DNA of 64,000 nucleotides from Psychrobacter sp. PL19. Its GTDB lineage: Bacteria; Pseudomonadota; Gammaproteobacteria; Pseudomonadales; Moraxellaceae. The translations under genes and the position numbers were made by a program. The notes beneath the pieces are model-generated. The model searched no databases. It worked only from the letters and a program-made list of their open reading frames with translations, and was not told where the DNA came from. Shown one piece after another: positions 46,943-55,301 of this stretch (positions within the stretch are counted from its first letter, which is position 1; each line of letters begins with the position of its first letter). Where the stretch lies: contig NZ_JAGING010000001.1 of the NCBI RefSeq assembly GCF_017875835.1, forward strand, positions 1,674,001-1,738,000. The letters run 5' to 3'.

Positions 46943-47800
46943 ATGATACAAACTAAAGCGGTCGTATTACCAAAAGCATCTCTCATTCTGAAACAGTGTG
47001 AAGAAAACATGAATTTCAGATTAAAGGATAACCAACCCGCCCTATTTCACCTAAATAGCGGTGGCAATAGATCCCGTGCAAAGTTCTGTTTAGAAGCAGG
47101 CGTTGCGCTGCAATTGCCGATAAAATCGATAATTGCGTTAGCTTGTACTATCGAATTACTGCATAACGCATCACTAATACATGATGACATTCAAGACTCA
47201 GAAGCCGTGCGACGAGGCAGGCAGGCAGTGTGGAAAAAATATGGCAAATCGCATGCTATTTGCGCCGGCGATGTCATGATATCCGCTGCATACGGAGCGC
47301 TCGCTGACATTGGTTCACATCCAGCTCTAGCAGCACTATTGGGGCAAACACATCAAGCGGTCAGCACCACCATCAAAGGGCAATCACAAGACCTTGACGC
47401 CACAGATAATGTGAGTGAAAAAGAATATGAAAAAATTGCGGCTATGAAGTCAGGCCCTTTAATTCAACTCACCCTTTCTTTACCTCTGCTTATGGCAGAT
47501 ATGGGAGAGCACGTAGAAACGGCTCATAACGCATTACAAAAATTCGCTGTCGCCTATCAAATAGTGGATGACCTTGGCGATTGGCAGCAAGACTTGCAGC
47601 AAAACCACCTCAACCTTATCAATTTGTTAGCATTGAGCTGTGGTATTGACGAGGCCATCGATACTGCGCAAAACCGTGCGCAATATTTATTAAGACAGTG
47701 TGAAAAAGACCTAGCATTACTTCCAGCTAATTGTGCGGCATCAATTATTAAAGCTTCGCAGGCCTTATTGGCAAAAACGAGGGTAAGTGTTTATGAATAA
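46943..47800 (+). CDS. crtE: Geranylgeranyl diphosphate synthase
   Basis: 285 aa from the ATG at 46943 (AGGG 8 nt upstream; a TTG at 46904 lies inside the hairpin and is not used). It makes the C20 precursor of carotenoids. First aspartate-rich motif DDIQD at residues 81-85, second DDLGD at 209-213, with the basic RRGRQAVW segment between. Its stop overlaps the crtI start by 8 nt, indicating translational coupling. Confidence 0.93.
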   Translation: MIQTKAVVLPKASLILKQCEENMNFRLKDNQPALFHLNSGGNRSRAKFCLEAGVALQLPIKSIIALACTIELLHNASLIHDDIQDSEAVRRGRQAVWKKYGKSHAICAGDVMISAAYGALADIGSHPALAALLGQTHQAVSTTIKGQSQDLDATDNVSEKEYEKIAAMKSGPLIQLTLSLPLLMADMGEHVETAHNALQKFAVAYQIVDDLGDWQQDLQQNHLNLINLLALSCGIDEAIDTAQNRAQYLLRQCEKDLALLPANCAASIIKASQALLAKTRVSVYE

Positions 47801-49265
47801 GGCTGTTGTTATTGGGGGCGGATTTGGTGGCATAGCATCGGCGCTTCGACTGCGCGCAAAAGGCTACGACGTGGCTATTATAGATCAACGAGGACGTCTA
47901 GGTGGGCGTGCACAACAACATAAAATAGACGGATTTGTTTTTGACGCAGGGCCAACCGTCGTGACGGTACCTTTCTTATTCGAGGAACTCTTTTCACTGT
48001 TCGACAAAAAAATGGAAGATTATATCAATCTTGTTCCTGTTGAACCTTGGTATCGTTTTGTCTTCCCAGACCAGAGTCATTTCGATTATGGCGGCACCAT
48101 TGAAGACACCCTAGCCAATATTGACGAAATTGAGCCAGATGATAAAGTCGGATATATGGCCTTATTGGCGCAGTCAGAAGCCATTTTTGATGTTGGCTTT
48201 ACTAAGCTGTCAGATAAGCCATTTCATAAAATATCGACCATGTTGGCCCAAGTCCCGGCATTAATCAGGCTTAAGTGTCATCGTACCGTTTGGCAAATGA
48301 CGTGTGCCTATTTAAAAAATGATAAATTACGACAAGCATTTTCTATTCAGCCTTTACTAGTCGGCGGAAATCCATTTGCAACAACCAGTATCTATAGCTT
48401 AATACATTTTGTAGAACGCAAATGGGGCGTTCATTTTGCCATGGGTGGGACCGGTGCGATGGTCGACGGCCTTGAAAAATTGATGCGGGAAGAAGGTATT
48501 GAAATAAAGCTTAATACTAGCGTTAGCAGTTTAACCATAGAGGCCAATCGTATCACGCAAGTACACACTAACGATGGTTCTTTTTTATGCGATAAACTAG
48601 TCTCAAATATCGATCCAAAATTCTTATATCGACATCTTGTACCCAAAGAAAACCAAAAAATGGGGGCCAAACTAAAAACCAAACATGCCAAGTCATCAAT
48701 GGGTTTGTATGTGCTACATTTTGGCACCACCAAAAAGTACTCAGATGTAGTGCACCACACTATATGGTTGGGCAAGCGATACGAAGCGTTGTTGAGTGAC
48801 ATATTCGATAAAAAAATACTAGCAGATGACTTTTCTTTATACCTACATCGACCAACAGCAACCGACCCAAGCATGGCGCCCGAAGGGTGTGACTCCTTTT
48901 ACGTGTTAGCACCAGTCCCTAATAATCTGTCGGGTATTGATTGGGCAGCGAAAGAGCAAGAGTATGGCGATAAAATAATCGAGGCACTTGAACGCACTAT
49001 TATGCCGGATTTATCCGCCCATATCGTGCATCGTTTCGCGAAAACGCCTACAGATTTTGAACAGGACTTCAGCAGTGTAGAAGGCAGTGGATTTTCTATT
49101 GCACCATCATTTCAGCAATCTGCTTGGTTTCGCTTTCACAATAAGGCAGAAGGTCCAGAAAATTTATTTTTGTGCGGCGCAGGTACACATCCAGGCGCAG
49201 GATTGCCCGGTGTTTTATCATCGGCAAAAGTAGTAGACCGGCTCATTGCTCCAGCGAGTCAATAG
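47793..49265 (+). CDS. crtI: Phytoene desaturase
   Basis: 490 aa from the ATG at 47793 (a GTG at 47787 would add two residues). It is a bacterial CrtI that converts phytoene to lycopene with FAD. The FAD-binding motif VVIGGGFGGIASALRLR (residues ~4-20), the GGRAQQ and DAGPTVVTVP segments, and the C-terminal signature LFLCGAGTHPGAGLPGVL are present. crtB follows after 3 bp. Confidence 0.95.
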   Translation: MNKAVVIGGGFGGIASALRLRAKGYDVAIIDQRGRLGGRAQQHKIDGFVFDAGPTVVTVPFLFEELFSLFDKKMEDYINLVPVEPWYRFVFPDQSHFDYGGTIEDTLANIDEIEPDDKVGYMALLAQSEAIFDVGFTKLSDKPFHKISTMLAQVPALIRLKCHRTVWQMTCAYLKNDKLRQAFSIQPLLVGGNPFATTSIYSLIHFVERKWGVHFAMGGTGAMVDGLEKLMREEGIEIKLNTSVSSLTIEANRITQVHTNDGSFLCDKLVSNIDPKFLYRHLVPKENQKMGAKLKTKHAKSSMGLYVLHFGTTKKYSDVVHHTIWLGKRYEALLSDIFDKKILADDFSLYLHRPTATDPSMAPEGCDSFYVLAPVPNNLSGIDWAAKEQEYGDKIIEALERTIMPDLSAHIVHRFAKTPTDFEQDFSSVEGSGFSIAPSFQQSAWFRFHNKAEGPENLFLCGAGTHPGAGLPGVLSSAKVVDRLIAPASQ

Positions 49266-49268
49266 CTT

Positions 49269-50210
49269 ATGCAAGACGATCCAACCGCGTTATTAAAAAA
49301 ACATGGTAAATCGTTCAACTTTGCACGCCTGTTTCTAGGAACGGATACAGGCATGGCAGCGGCACGCTTATATGGTTTTTGTCGAATAGTAGATGACATT
49401 GCAGATGAGAGCCCCGATAAAGACCAAGCCAAGAAGCAACTTGAAGAGTTACACCATGCCATTCTCCAAAATAAAACCGAACATCCTCTGATTGGCGATT
49501 TTTTGCAGCTATGCGAAGAATATAATATTGACAGAAACAATGGCATTACGCTCATTCAAGGCGTGAGTGAAGACTTGTATCAACAAGCCTTGGAAACAGA
49601 ACAAGAAATCGTAAACTATGCGTACAAAGTTGCCGGTGTCGTCGGCTTAATGATGGCACCTATCTTGGGTGCTAAAGAAGAAGGCTATCAGTTTGCTGTT
49701 GACTTGGGTATTGGTATGCAGTTAACGAATATCGCCAGAGACGTTATGGAAGACGCTAATATGGGGCGTCGTTATATTCCAGGAGAATGGATAAATGCGC
49801 TATCAGCTGAGCAAATTGCTCTTGCACGGCTTGACGATCGTCAAAAAATACAGCATGCCATAGTAAAATTACTGAGCCTCGCTGAAGAGTATTATCAAAG
49901 CGGATTAGCAGGACTTTATTACCTACCTAATGGCAACAAACGAGCCATTGCGGTGGCAGCCTATGTATACAGACAAATAGGCCGAAAATTGCTAAAACAA
50001 GATTGTGAATACTGGCAAGGAAGAGTGTACATATCGCCCTTGCACAAAATAATATTGGCCGTACAAGCGCTATGGCACTTACGTATCAACAAATTTGCCG
50101 AAAAAGCAGTTAAGCATCGCAGCGAACTGCATACCCATCTCATAGAGTCACAGTCCGCTAGCCATAATTATTTGCATGAAAATATCCAGGCAAAGGAAAA
50201 AACTTTGTGA
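49269..50210 (+). CDS. crtB: Phytoene synthase
   Basis: 313 aa. It joins two geranylgeranyl diphosphates to phytoene. The two aspartate-rich motifs are DDIADE near residue 42 and DVMEDANMGRRYIP near residue 160. The start has no strong ribosome-binding site and follows the crtI stop by 3 bp, so it is probably coupled. Its TGA overlaps the GTG start of crtY. Confidence 0.95.
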   Translation: MQDDPTALLKKHGKSFNFARLFLGTDTGMAAARLYGFCRIVDDIADESPDKDQAKKQLEELHHAILQNKTEHPLIGDFLQLCEEYNIDRNNGITLIQGVSEDLYQQALETEQEIVNYAYKVAGVVGLMMAPILGAKEEGYQFAVDLGIGMQLTNIARDVMEDANMGRRYIPGEWINALSAEQIALARLDDRQKIQHAIVKLLSLAEEYYQSGLAGLYYLPNGNKRAIAVAAYVYRQIGRKLLKQDCEYWQGRVYISPLHKIILAVQALWHLRINKFAEKAVKHRSELHTHLIESQSASHNYLHENIQAKEKTL

Positions 50211-51409
50211 ACACCATAAAGGCTAAGCAAGCTGCTATTGATGTGGTAATCATTGGTGCTGGTGCAGCTGGCTTATCCCTGTTATTGGCTCTCGATGAAC
50301 ACAACTATACCGGCACGGTTAAAGTGTTAGAACGGCGAAGCGGCCCTCAGAACGACCGTATTTGGAGCTTTTGGCATAGTAATGCTGTGCCAAGTTATAT
50401 TGAAAGCATTGTTTCTCATAAATGGTCAACTTGGAGTCTAATGACACAGCAAGGCCACTATTTGATGGGTCATTCTTTTTATCAGTATTGTTCAGTAAGG
50501 TCAGAGCATCTCAGCGCGCTTGCTGTTGAAAGAACAAGTGCGCAGGCGAATATCGATGTACTCTTTAATTGTGATGTAGCCTCTATTAAAGCCGAGGATG
50601 ACGGGTTTATCATCACCACCTCAAGCGAAACCTTGATGGCCAAGCAGATTATTGACACTCGACCCCCAGCATTAAACAGCAATCACAAAGGACTACTGCA
50701 GTGTTTTTATGGTGAGGAAATCATGCTCGACGCAGCGATATTTGAACCATCCACCGTTAAATTAATGGATCAATTATGCCGCTCAGCGCTAGGTATTGAG
50801 TTTGTCTATATATTACCCTTCAGCGTCAACCATGCACTGGTAGAGTTCACTTGCTTTAGTATCGATATTATCGATAAAGAAACACTTAAAAAACGCTTCG
50901 CTCAAATAATCAAAAATATAGTCAAACAGCATGATTATAAAGTAGTGCGAACCGAACATGCGGTGTTACCAATGTATTTAATTAATCAAAATAGGCACGA
51001 GCCTCATAGCGATCTTATTTATGGCGGCATTGCAGGAGGTGCCATGCGAACGGCCACAGGATATAGCTTTCTCAGCTCCCAGCGATGGGCAAAAAAATGC
51101 GCCAGTGCATTAACACAGCGAACCAAACTAAACGCTGCAGCCCTTGCTCCTATCAATAGCCTATACCAGAAAATGGATGTCATTATGCTGAGAGTACTAC
51201 GCACTGACATGAAGACAGGTGTGACTATTTTTGAACGCATGTTTGAGCGAGTAAAAGCAGAGCGATTCGCGCGTTTTATGACCGAGCAGGCAACCTTACT
51301 TGATATCTTAAGCGTGATTTGGGCAATGCCAAAATGGGCGTTTTTGTGCGCCGCTTTTGGCTCTTTTTTTACCCGCACAGCGTCATCCAATAAAAAACGT
51401 GAGCGCTAG
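50207..51409 (+). CDS. crtY: Lycopene beta-cyclase
   Basis: 400 aa from a GTG start whose bases overlap the crtB stop by 4 nt. FAD/NAD-binding motif VVIIGAGAAGLSLLLAL (residues ~12-28), the lycopene-cyclase block RRSGPQNDRIWSFW (~44-57) and the IYGGIAGGAMRTATGYSF segment are present. It cyclises lycopene to beta-carotene. The length is usual for the bacterial CrtY type. Confidence 0.94.
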   Translation: MNTIKAKQAAIDVVIIGAGAAGLSLLLALDEHNYTGTVKVLERRSGPQNDRIWSFWHSNAVPSYIESIVSHKWSTWSLMTQQGHYLMGHSFYQYCSVRSEHLSALAVERTSAQANIDVLFNCDVASIKAEDDGFIITTSSETLMAKQIIDTRPPALNSNHKGLLQCFYGEEIMLDAAIFEPSTVKLMDQLCRSALGIEFVYILPFSVNHALVEFTCFSIDIIDKETLKKRFAQIIKNIVKQHDYKVVRTEHAVLPMYLINQNRHEPHSDLIYGGIAGGAMRTATGYSFLSSQRWAKKCASALTQRTKLNAAALAPINSLYQKMDVIMLRVLRTDMKTGVTIFERMFERVKAERFARFMTEQATLLDILSVIWAMPKWAFLCAAFGSFFTRTASSNKKRER

Positions 51410-51411
51410 TA

Positions 51412-52311
51412 GTGACAAAATTACGTTATACCCAAATTTATCTATATGTGTTTTTGTGCGCAATATTAATCACCTTACTAAATCCAGACATACCACAAAG
51501 CTATCTGATTATTGCTTTAGCGCTGGCTGTGACTGTATTGGGCTTACCTCATGGCGCGCTCGACTTTGCTGTTGCTAAATCACTACGACTGGTTGACTCG
51601 CTCAATGCTGCTTTGTATTTTATTACTGCCTATGTCGCTGTTTCCGCTCTCGCAATTATCTTTTGGATAGCCTTTCCTGCTTTGGGTCTTGCCTTGTTTC
51701 TAGCCGTGTCTATTTATCATTTTTCTGCTGATTGGCGAAATACTATGCCTAGTTATGCTGGCATAGGACTGGCGGCTGTGATTATTTGTGGCCCCGCTAT
51801 TTTCTATTCAGCAACATTATTGACCTTATTCACCTCGTTGCTGCTCAGTCCTGAAAGCGCCAAATGGATTATTCAAAGCATGCAGTTAGTCTTTGGTGTC
51901 GGAATCGTGATGTTCTTACACTTTGTCGTTAGTGCGGCACAAAATAAACGGCGAGACAAAAAGCAAGATAAACAGACTATTGGCAAATGGACTTATGCCG
52001 AATGGATAGCCTTGGTAGTAAGCAGCTTGATTTTGAGCCCTTTACTGCATTTTGCGCTTTACTTTTGCTTGTTGCATTCGCCCAAACACTTGCATGATGC
52101 GAGCGAAAATCTGAACATAAGCGTGCGCAAAGCGATCATCATTAGCTTGCCTTTCGTCCTGCTCACGCTAATACTGGCGATAGTCTTATTCAAATTAGTT
52201 GGTACGAGTGAGCTCAACGTTACTTTACTAAGATGGGTATTCATCGGTCTTTTTGGACTGACCATGTCGCATATGTTACTGATTACTCTGTGGCATCGTT
52301 CACAGCGATGA
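51412..52311 (+). CDS. blh: Beta-carotene 15,15'-dioxygenase (Brp/Blh family)
   Basis: 299 aa, eight or so membrane helices. It cleaves beta-carotene to two retinals, the chromophore of the rhodopsin encoded upstream. The family motif GLPHGALDFAVA (first iron-ligand His region, near residue 44), VSIYHFSADW (~98) and HSPKHLHDAS (~220) contain the His residues expected to bind iron. A GTG start follows crtY by 2 bp. Its last 12 nt overlap the end of the convergent idi gene. Confidence 0.93.
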   Translation: MTKLRYTQIYLYVFLCAILITLLNPDIPQSYLIIALALAVTVLGLPHGALDFAVAKSLRLVDSLNAALYFITAYVAVSALAIIFWIAFPALGLALFLAVSIYHFSADWRNTMPSYAGIGLAAVIICGPAIFYSATLLTLFTSLLLSPESAKWIIQSMQLVFGVGIVMFLHFVVSAAQNKRRDKKQDKQTIGKWTYAEWIALVVSSLILSPLLHFALYFCLLHSPKHLHDASENLNISVRKAIIISLPFVLLTLILAIVLFKLVGTSELNVTLLRWVFIGLFGLTMSHMLLITLWHRSQR

Positions 52312-52863
52312 TGACAGGCTTAGCTGATTTTTCTTTATGAAGTCAAAAACCATTGGAAACCAAGCCACAAACGCAGTTGGTTCGCAGTGAAGGAGTTTAA
52401 CTAGATCACGCTCTTTCCACCATTTAACATCCATCACTTCATCAGGATTTTGCTGCCATTCGATGTCATCTACATTAGCGATTACAATATTGTCTAATTC
52501 ATGTTCAATCATCTGGTTATCTAGCGGGTACTTATATTGAATCTGACCAATCGTAGAAAGATTCAATGCACTAGTAATACCCAACTCTTCAGCGACACGT
52601 CTTTGCGCTGCATCCTTAATGCCTTCGTTTGGCTGCGGATGAGAACAACAGGTGTTGGCCCATAAGCCGCCGCTGTGGTACTTGTGTAATGCTCGCTGTT
52701 GTAAGAGATACTCGGTATCTGCGCCTCGAGAACGTATGATCATCAAGGAAAAAGCAAGATGAAGTTCACCACGCAAGTGCGTTTCTATTTTTTCTGCATA
52801 GCCGGTTATTTCGCCTTTGGTGTTGACGAGTGTAAGGAGGTCGATGCCTTCAGTCTTATTCAT
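52300..52863 (-). CDS. idi: Isopentenyl-diphosphate delta-isomerase, type 1
   Basis: 187 aa from the ATG at 52863. A TTG at 52881 would add six residues; neither has an ideal ribosome-binding site. It balances isopentenyl and dimethylallyl diphosphate for carotenoid synthesis. The Nudix-type domain has the catalytic Cys motif NTCCSHP and the segment RRVAEELGI. Metal ligands are in LHLAFSLMI and WWKERD regions. It is convergent with blh, so it has its own promoter, and belongs functionally to the carotenoid set. Confidence 0.93.
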   Translation of the reverse strand: MNKTEGIDLLTLVNTKGEITGYAEKIETHLRGELHLAFSLMIIRSRGADTEYLLQQRALHKYHSGGLWANTCCSHPQPNEGIKDAAQRRVAEELGITSALNLSTIGQIQYKYPLDNQMIEHELDNIVIANVDDIEWQQNPDEVMDVKWWKERDLVKLLHCEPTAFVAWFPMVFDFIKKNQLSLSSSL

Positions 52864-53044
52864 TATATTAAAATACCTCAAACTACAGACAAGATTACCT
52901 AGAGTATCAGTATTTGCCTGTATTAACGAGACTAAAAATATGGTTCACTGCTTGGTTGTAAGCCTGCTGCTGATATTCCTCCCGAATGGCTGTGCAAAAG
53001 CTCTCCATGAGCATCAAAGAACAGCCTATTTGCGCTAAAAAAAA

Positions 53045-53221
53045 CTACTCACGCTTGTCGCTTAGGCGGATATACAGGATAGTCAGAGTAAGAATAATAG
53101 TAACAGGCACTAATGCCATGAGCGGAGAACCCGATAAAGCGGTCTCGCCAGCCACATAGACCAGCGCCGCAACCGCCGCAAATGCGCCTAACATGGTGAG
53201 TAGTTTGATTAATTTTTTCAT
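53045..53221 (-). CDS. Small membrane protein, two predicted helices
   Basis: 58 aa: a basic start (MKKLIKLLTM), helix one (GAFAAVAALVYVAG), a short loop, helix two (MALVPVTIILTLTILYI) and a charged end (RLSDKRE). AAGG lies 10 nt upstream. The positive N-terminus, the well-formed helices and the ribosome-binding site support a real gene, but no family is recognised. It lies upstream of idi on the same strand. Confidence 0.5.
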   Translation of the reverse strand: MKKLIKLLTMLGAFAAVAALVYVAGETALSGSPLMALVPVTIILTLTILYIRLSDKRE

Positions 53222-53313
53222 GAGCGATGTACCTTAATTTAACGAGTTAAACGGCTATTTTAATTTCTGATTTTCAACGCTAGTAAGTAAACCATTAGGT
53301 TTGGCAAATTTTT

Positions 53314-53526
53314 TTATTTGACGATTAAAGGCTGGAATTGCGTCACGAATTGCCCGTGTGACATTGCCTGTGTAGCACAGTCAAGAACCACTTCACTCAA
53401 ATCCGCTAAAGTAACACTAGGCGTATAAGAAGGTTGAACGCCGCCGATTTCAGCACTGGATTTCCCCGCCAAAAAATCACCGATTAAATGAGCAGGTGAG
53501 TGATGTTTCAAAAGTATGCTAGGCAA
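53314..53526 (-). pseudogene. C-terminal fragment of an FAD-dependent dehydrogenase
   Basis: 70 codons in frame, with PAHLIGDFLAGKSSAEIGGV and YTPSVTLADLSEVVLD, which match the C-terminal region of uncharacterised FAD-dependent dehydrogenases (COG2509 type, ~550 aa). The N-terminal nucleotide-binding part and the closing ESRTSSP segment are absent. The frame is preceded directly by a stop codon. It is a remnant next to an IS1-family relic. Confidence 0.65.
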
Positions 53527-53587
53527 TTAGAAGAAGGGTGACAGCCGCAGCAAGATGTTATATTTGAGGTTATGAAGACACAAATAG

Positions 53588-53758
53588 ATATCAACCAACT
53601 GCCCCGATTGCCACAATCCCAGTTTAAAGAAAAATGGTACAAAAAGCTATGGTCAGCAAAATTACCAATGCACAGACTGTAAACATCAGTTGATTGGCAA
53701 CTATGCCATTACCTATCAGGGCTATCACTCTAAAATGAAGGCAATAACTGCCGTTTAA
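53588..53758 (+). mobile_element. IS1-family transposase relic (InsA-like zinc ribbon)
   Basis: Open stretch of 56 codons ending TAA at 53756-53758. It reads CPDCHNPSLKKNGTKSYGQ, then QNYQCTDCKHQLIGNYAITYQ and GYHSKMK. The two CxxC pairs, the KNG segment and the NYQC spacing fit InsA-type proteins of IS1 elements. There is no start codon in frame, no InsB catalytic domain and no terminal inverted repeats were found. Confidence 0.7.
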
Positions 53759-53856
53759 GACACCGATTAAGGCGAGCGGTTAGGCAGACCTGTGCTTTTT
53801 CTAACAAGCTAGACAATCACTTTAAAATATTCAGTATGGTATTGTTTTATATTAAT

Positions 53857-53904
53857 TATGACTATGACTATGACTATGACTATGACTATGACTATGACTA
53901 TGAC
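53857..53904. repeat. Hexamer repeat, eight copies of TATGAC
   Basis: Eight perfect copies in a non-coding region between the IS relic and the SMR gene. A simple sequence repeat that may vary in length by slippage. Confidence 0.95.
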
Positions 53905-54267
53905 TATATCTGATGTCAGCATATTGTTTGAAGCACCGTCAAATATTTTAGTCTTTCTTAAAACTGTGCATGTCTTCTAAGATAACCGTAAATCTCTCAT
54001 AATGCTTACATATAACGAGCACAGTCCACCCAAAATATACGGCCACAGGTAAACACTCAGCCTGTAACTAACAATAATGATAAGAAGTGAATAGCGGGGC
54101 CTAAATGATAAAGGCACAAACTAGCCCTTCCAATTCTTCACAAAAGGCTATAAGATACCTTCCGTATGGTTTCTTTATAATAATCTATTAATACTGTTTT
54201 AGTTAATAGCGTCTTAAGTAGTAGCGCTGCGACTAACGTGAGCCCCTCAACGATAAGTACCTCAACT

Positions 54268-54612
54268 ATGAGTCCTACCACTATTGCTTACTTTTATCTT
54301 GGCATGGCTATTATCTGTGAGGTGATCGGCACGACGTTTTTGGTCAAGTCAGAACAGTTCACTCGCTTAGGTCCGACCCTTATTATGGGTGTGCTGTATG
54401 TGCTGTCGTTCTACCTGCTAACGCACACGCTAAAAACGTTGCCGTTGGGTATTGCTTATGCCATGTGGGGAGGTCTGGGTATCGTTCTAACCTCTATTAT
54501 TGGCATCATCGTATTTAAACAAAATCTGGATACTCCAGCGGTGGTCGGCATTGCTATGATCGTCGGTGGGGTGGTAGTGATGAACGTACTCTCTAATTCT
54601 GTCGGACATTGA
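54268..54612 (+). CDS. Small multidrug resistance (SMR) efflux protein
   Basis: 114 aa from the ATG at 54268; a GTG at 54238 would add 10 residues and neither has a clear ribosome-binding site. Four membrane helices. The essential Glu of SMR pumps lies at residue 18 in IICEVIGTT, and GIAYAMWGGLGIVLTSIIG matches helix three of EmrE/QacE proteins. It works as a dimer in the inner membrane, exchanging cations or osmolytes for protons. A TetR gene follows by 3 bp. It precedes betaine genes, so a role in osmolyte transport is possible but unproven. Confidence 0.9.
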   Translation: MSPTTIAYFYLGMAIICEVIGTTFLVKSEQFTRLGPTLIMGVLYVLSFYLLTHTLKTLPLGIAYAMWGGLGIVLTSIIGIIVFKQNLDTPAVVGIAMIVGGVVVMNVLSNSVGH

Positions 54613-54615
54613 ACT

Positions 54616-55182
54616 ATGGATAATGCACATAAACGCAAAAAGCAGCCGGAGCTGGTTCGCCGTGCTTTGCTTGACCAAGCAGCACGAATTACGTTGGAAC
54701 AAGGGTTATCGCATATCACGTTTCAGGCGGTCGCTGATGCGGTAGGGGTGACCAAGGGTGGTGTGATGCATCACTTTGCGACCAAAGACGCGCTTATTCT
54801 TGCCGTATTCAATGATGCTATGGCAAAGTTTGAGTCAGAAGTAAATGACGCAATGGCCAAAGACCCAGTGAGTTATGGTTCTTTTACGCGCGCATATATA
54901 GATGCGACCATCAGCTTAGGCGAAAAAGGGCAGGATGAATTTAATCACCAAGCCACCTTATATGTGCTGATGCTAGGTGATAGCGAGCTTCGTGAGGCTT
55001 GGGCTGCTTGGTCTAATAAGCAATTACAGACGCATGAAGCAACGGATAATACCGAAACATTATGTATGGTGCGCTTGGTCGCTGATGGCATTTGGCTCTC
55101 TGATTTTTCGGATATTGTTATTTCTGATAAAAAGTCATTGCGTCACCGTTTAATACGAATGACTCAGAGTGAGCAGCAGTAA
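54616..55182 (+). CDS. TetR-family regulator
   Basis: 188 aa. The N-terminal helix-turn-helix is seen in LDQAARITLEQGLSHITFQA and VADAVGVTKGGVMHHFATKD. The C-terminal helical part is a ligand-binding domain of unknown specificity. The gene begins 3 bp after the SMR gene stop and probably is cotranscribed; it may control that pump (QacR-like arrangement), or, given betB downstream, a BetI-like role. BetI itself is usually ~195 aa and also N-terminally similar; which of the two applies is open. Confidence 0.85.
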   Translation: MDNAHKRKKQPELVRRALLDQAARITLEQGLSHITFQAVADAVGVTKGGVMHHFATKDALILAVFNDAMAKFESEVNDAMAKDPVSYGSFTRAYIDATISLGEKGQDEFNHQATLYVLMLGDSELREAWAAWSNKQLQTHEATDNTETLCMVRLVADGIWLSDFSDIVISDKKSLRHRLIRMTQSEQQ

Positions 55183-55183
55183 G

Positions 55184-55215
55184 ATATAGCCCCATTAAAA
55201 TATAGCCCCACTAAA
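55184..55215. repeat. 16-bp tandem duplication after the TetR gene
   Basis: Two copies of ATATAGCCCCATTAAA with one substitution (55184-55199 and 55200-55215), starting 1 bp after the TAA. Confidence 0.9.
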
Positions 55216-55301
55216 AAACAACTTTATTAAAGAACGACAATTCATTAGGTGTAAAGGGCTTGCTATAGCCCTTTTTTTGCCGGTTGTCATAAGGAGCAAT
55301 C

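Larger units (their letters stand above)
53527..54267. other. Decayed region before the efflux gene
   Basis: Contains an IS1-family InsA-like relic (53588-53758) and an eight-copy hexamer repeat (53857-53904). The remaining ~350 bp before the SMR gene are AT-rich and hold no recognised gene; the promoter of the SMR-TetR pair should be there. Confidence 0.55.

Noticed and set aside
52907-53014. 35-codon minus-strand frame (MLMESFCTAIREEYQQQAYN at its start) between idi and the small membrane protein
   Set aside because: The composition looks protein-like, but another frame in the same stretch looks equally so, and there is no clear ribosome-binding site or relative. It may be gene debris.
53864-53910. 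Possible CRISPR or other array at the TATGAC repeats
   Set aside because: The units are six bases and contiguous, without spacers; it is a simple sequence repeat.
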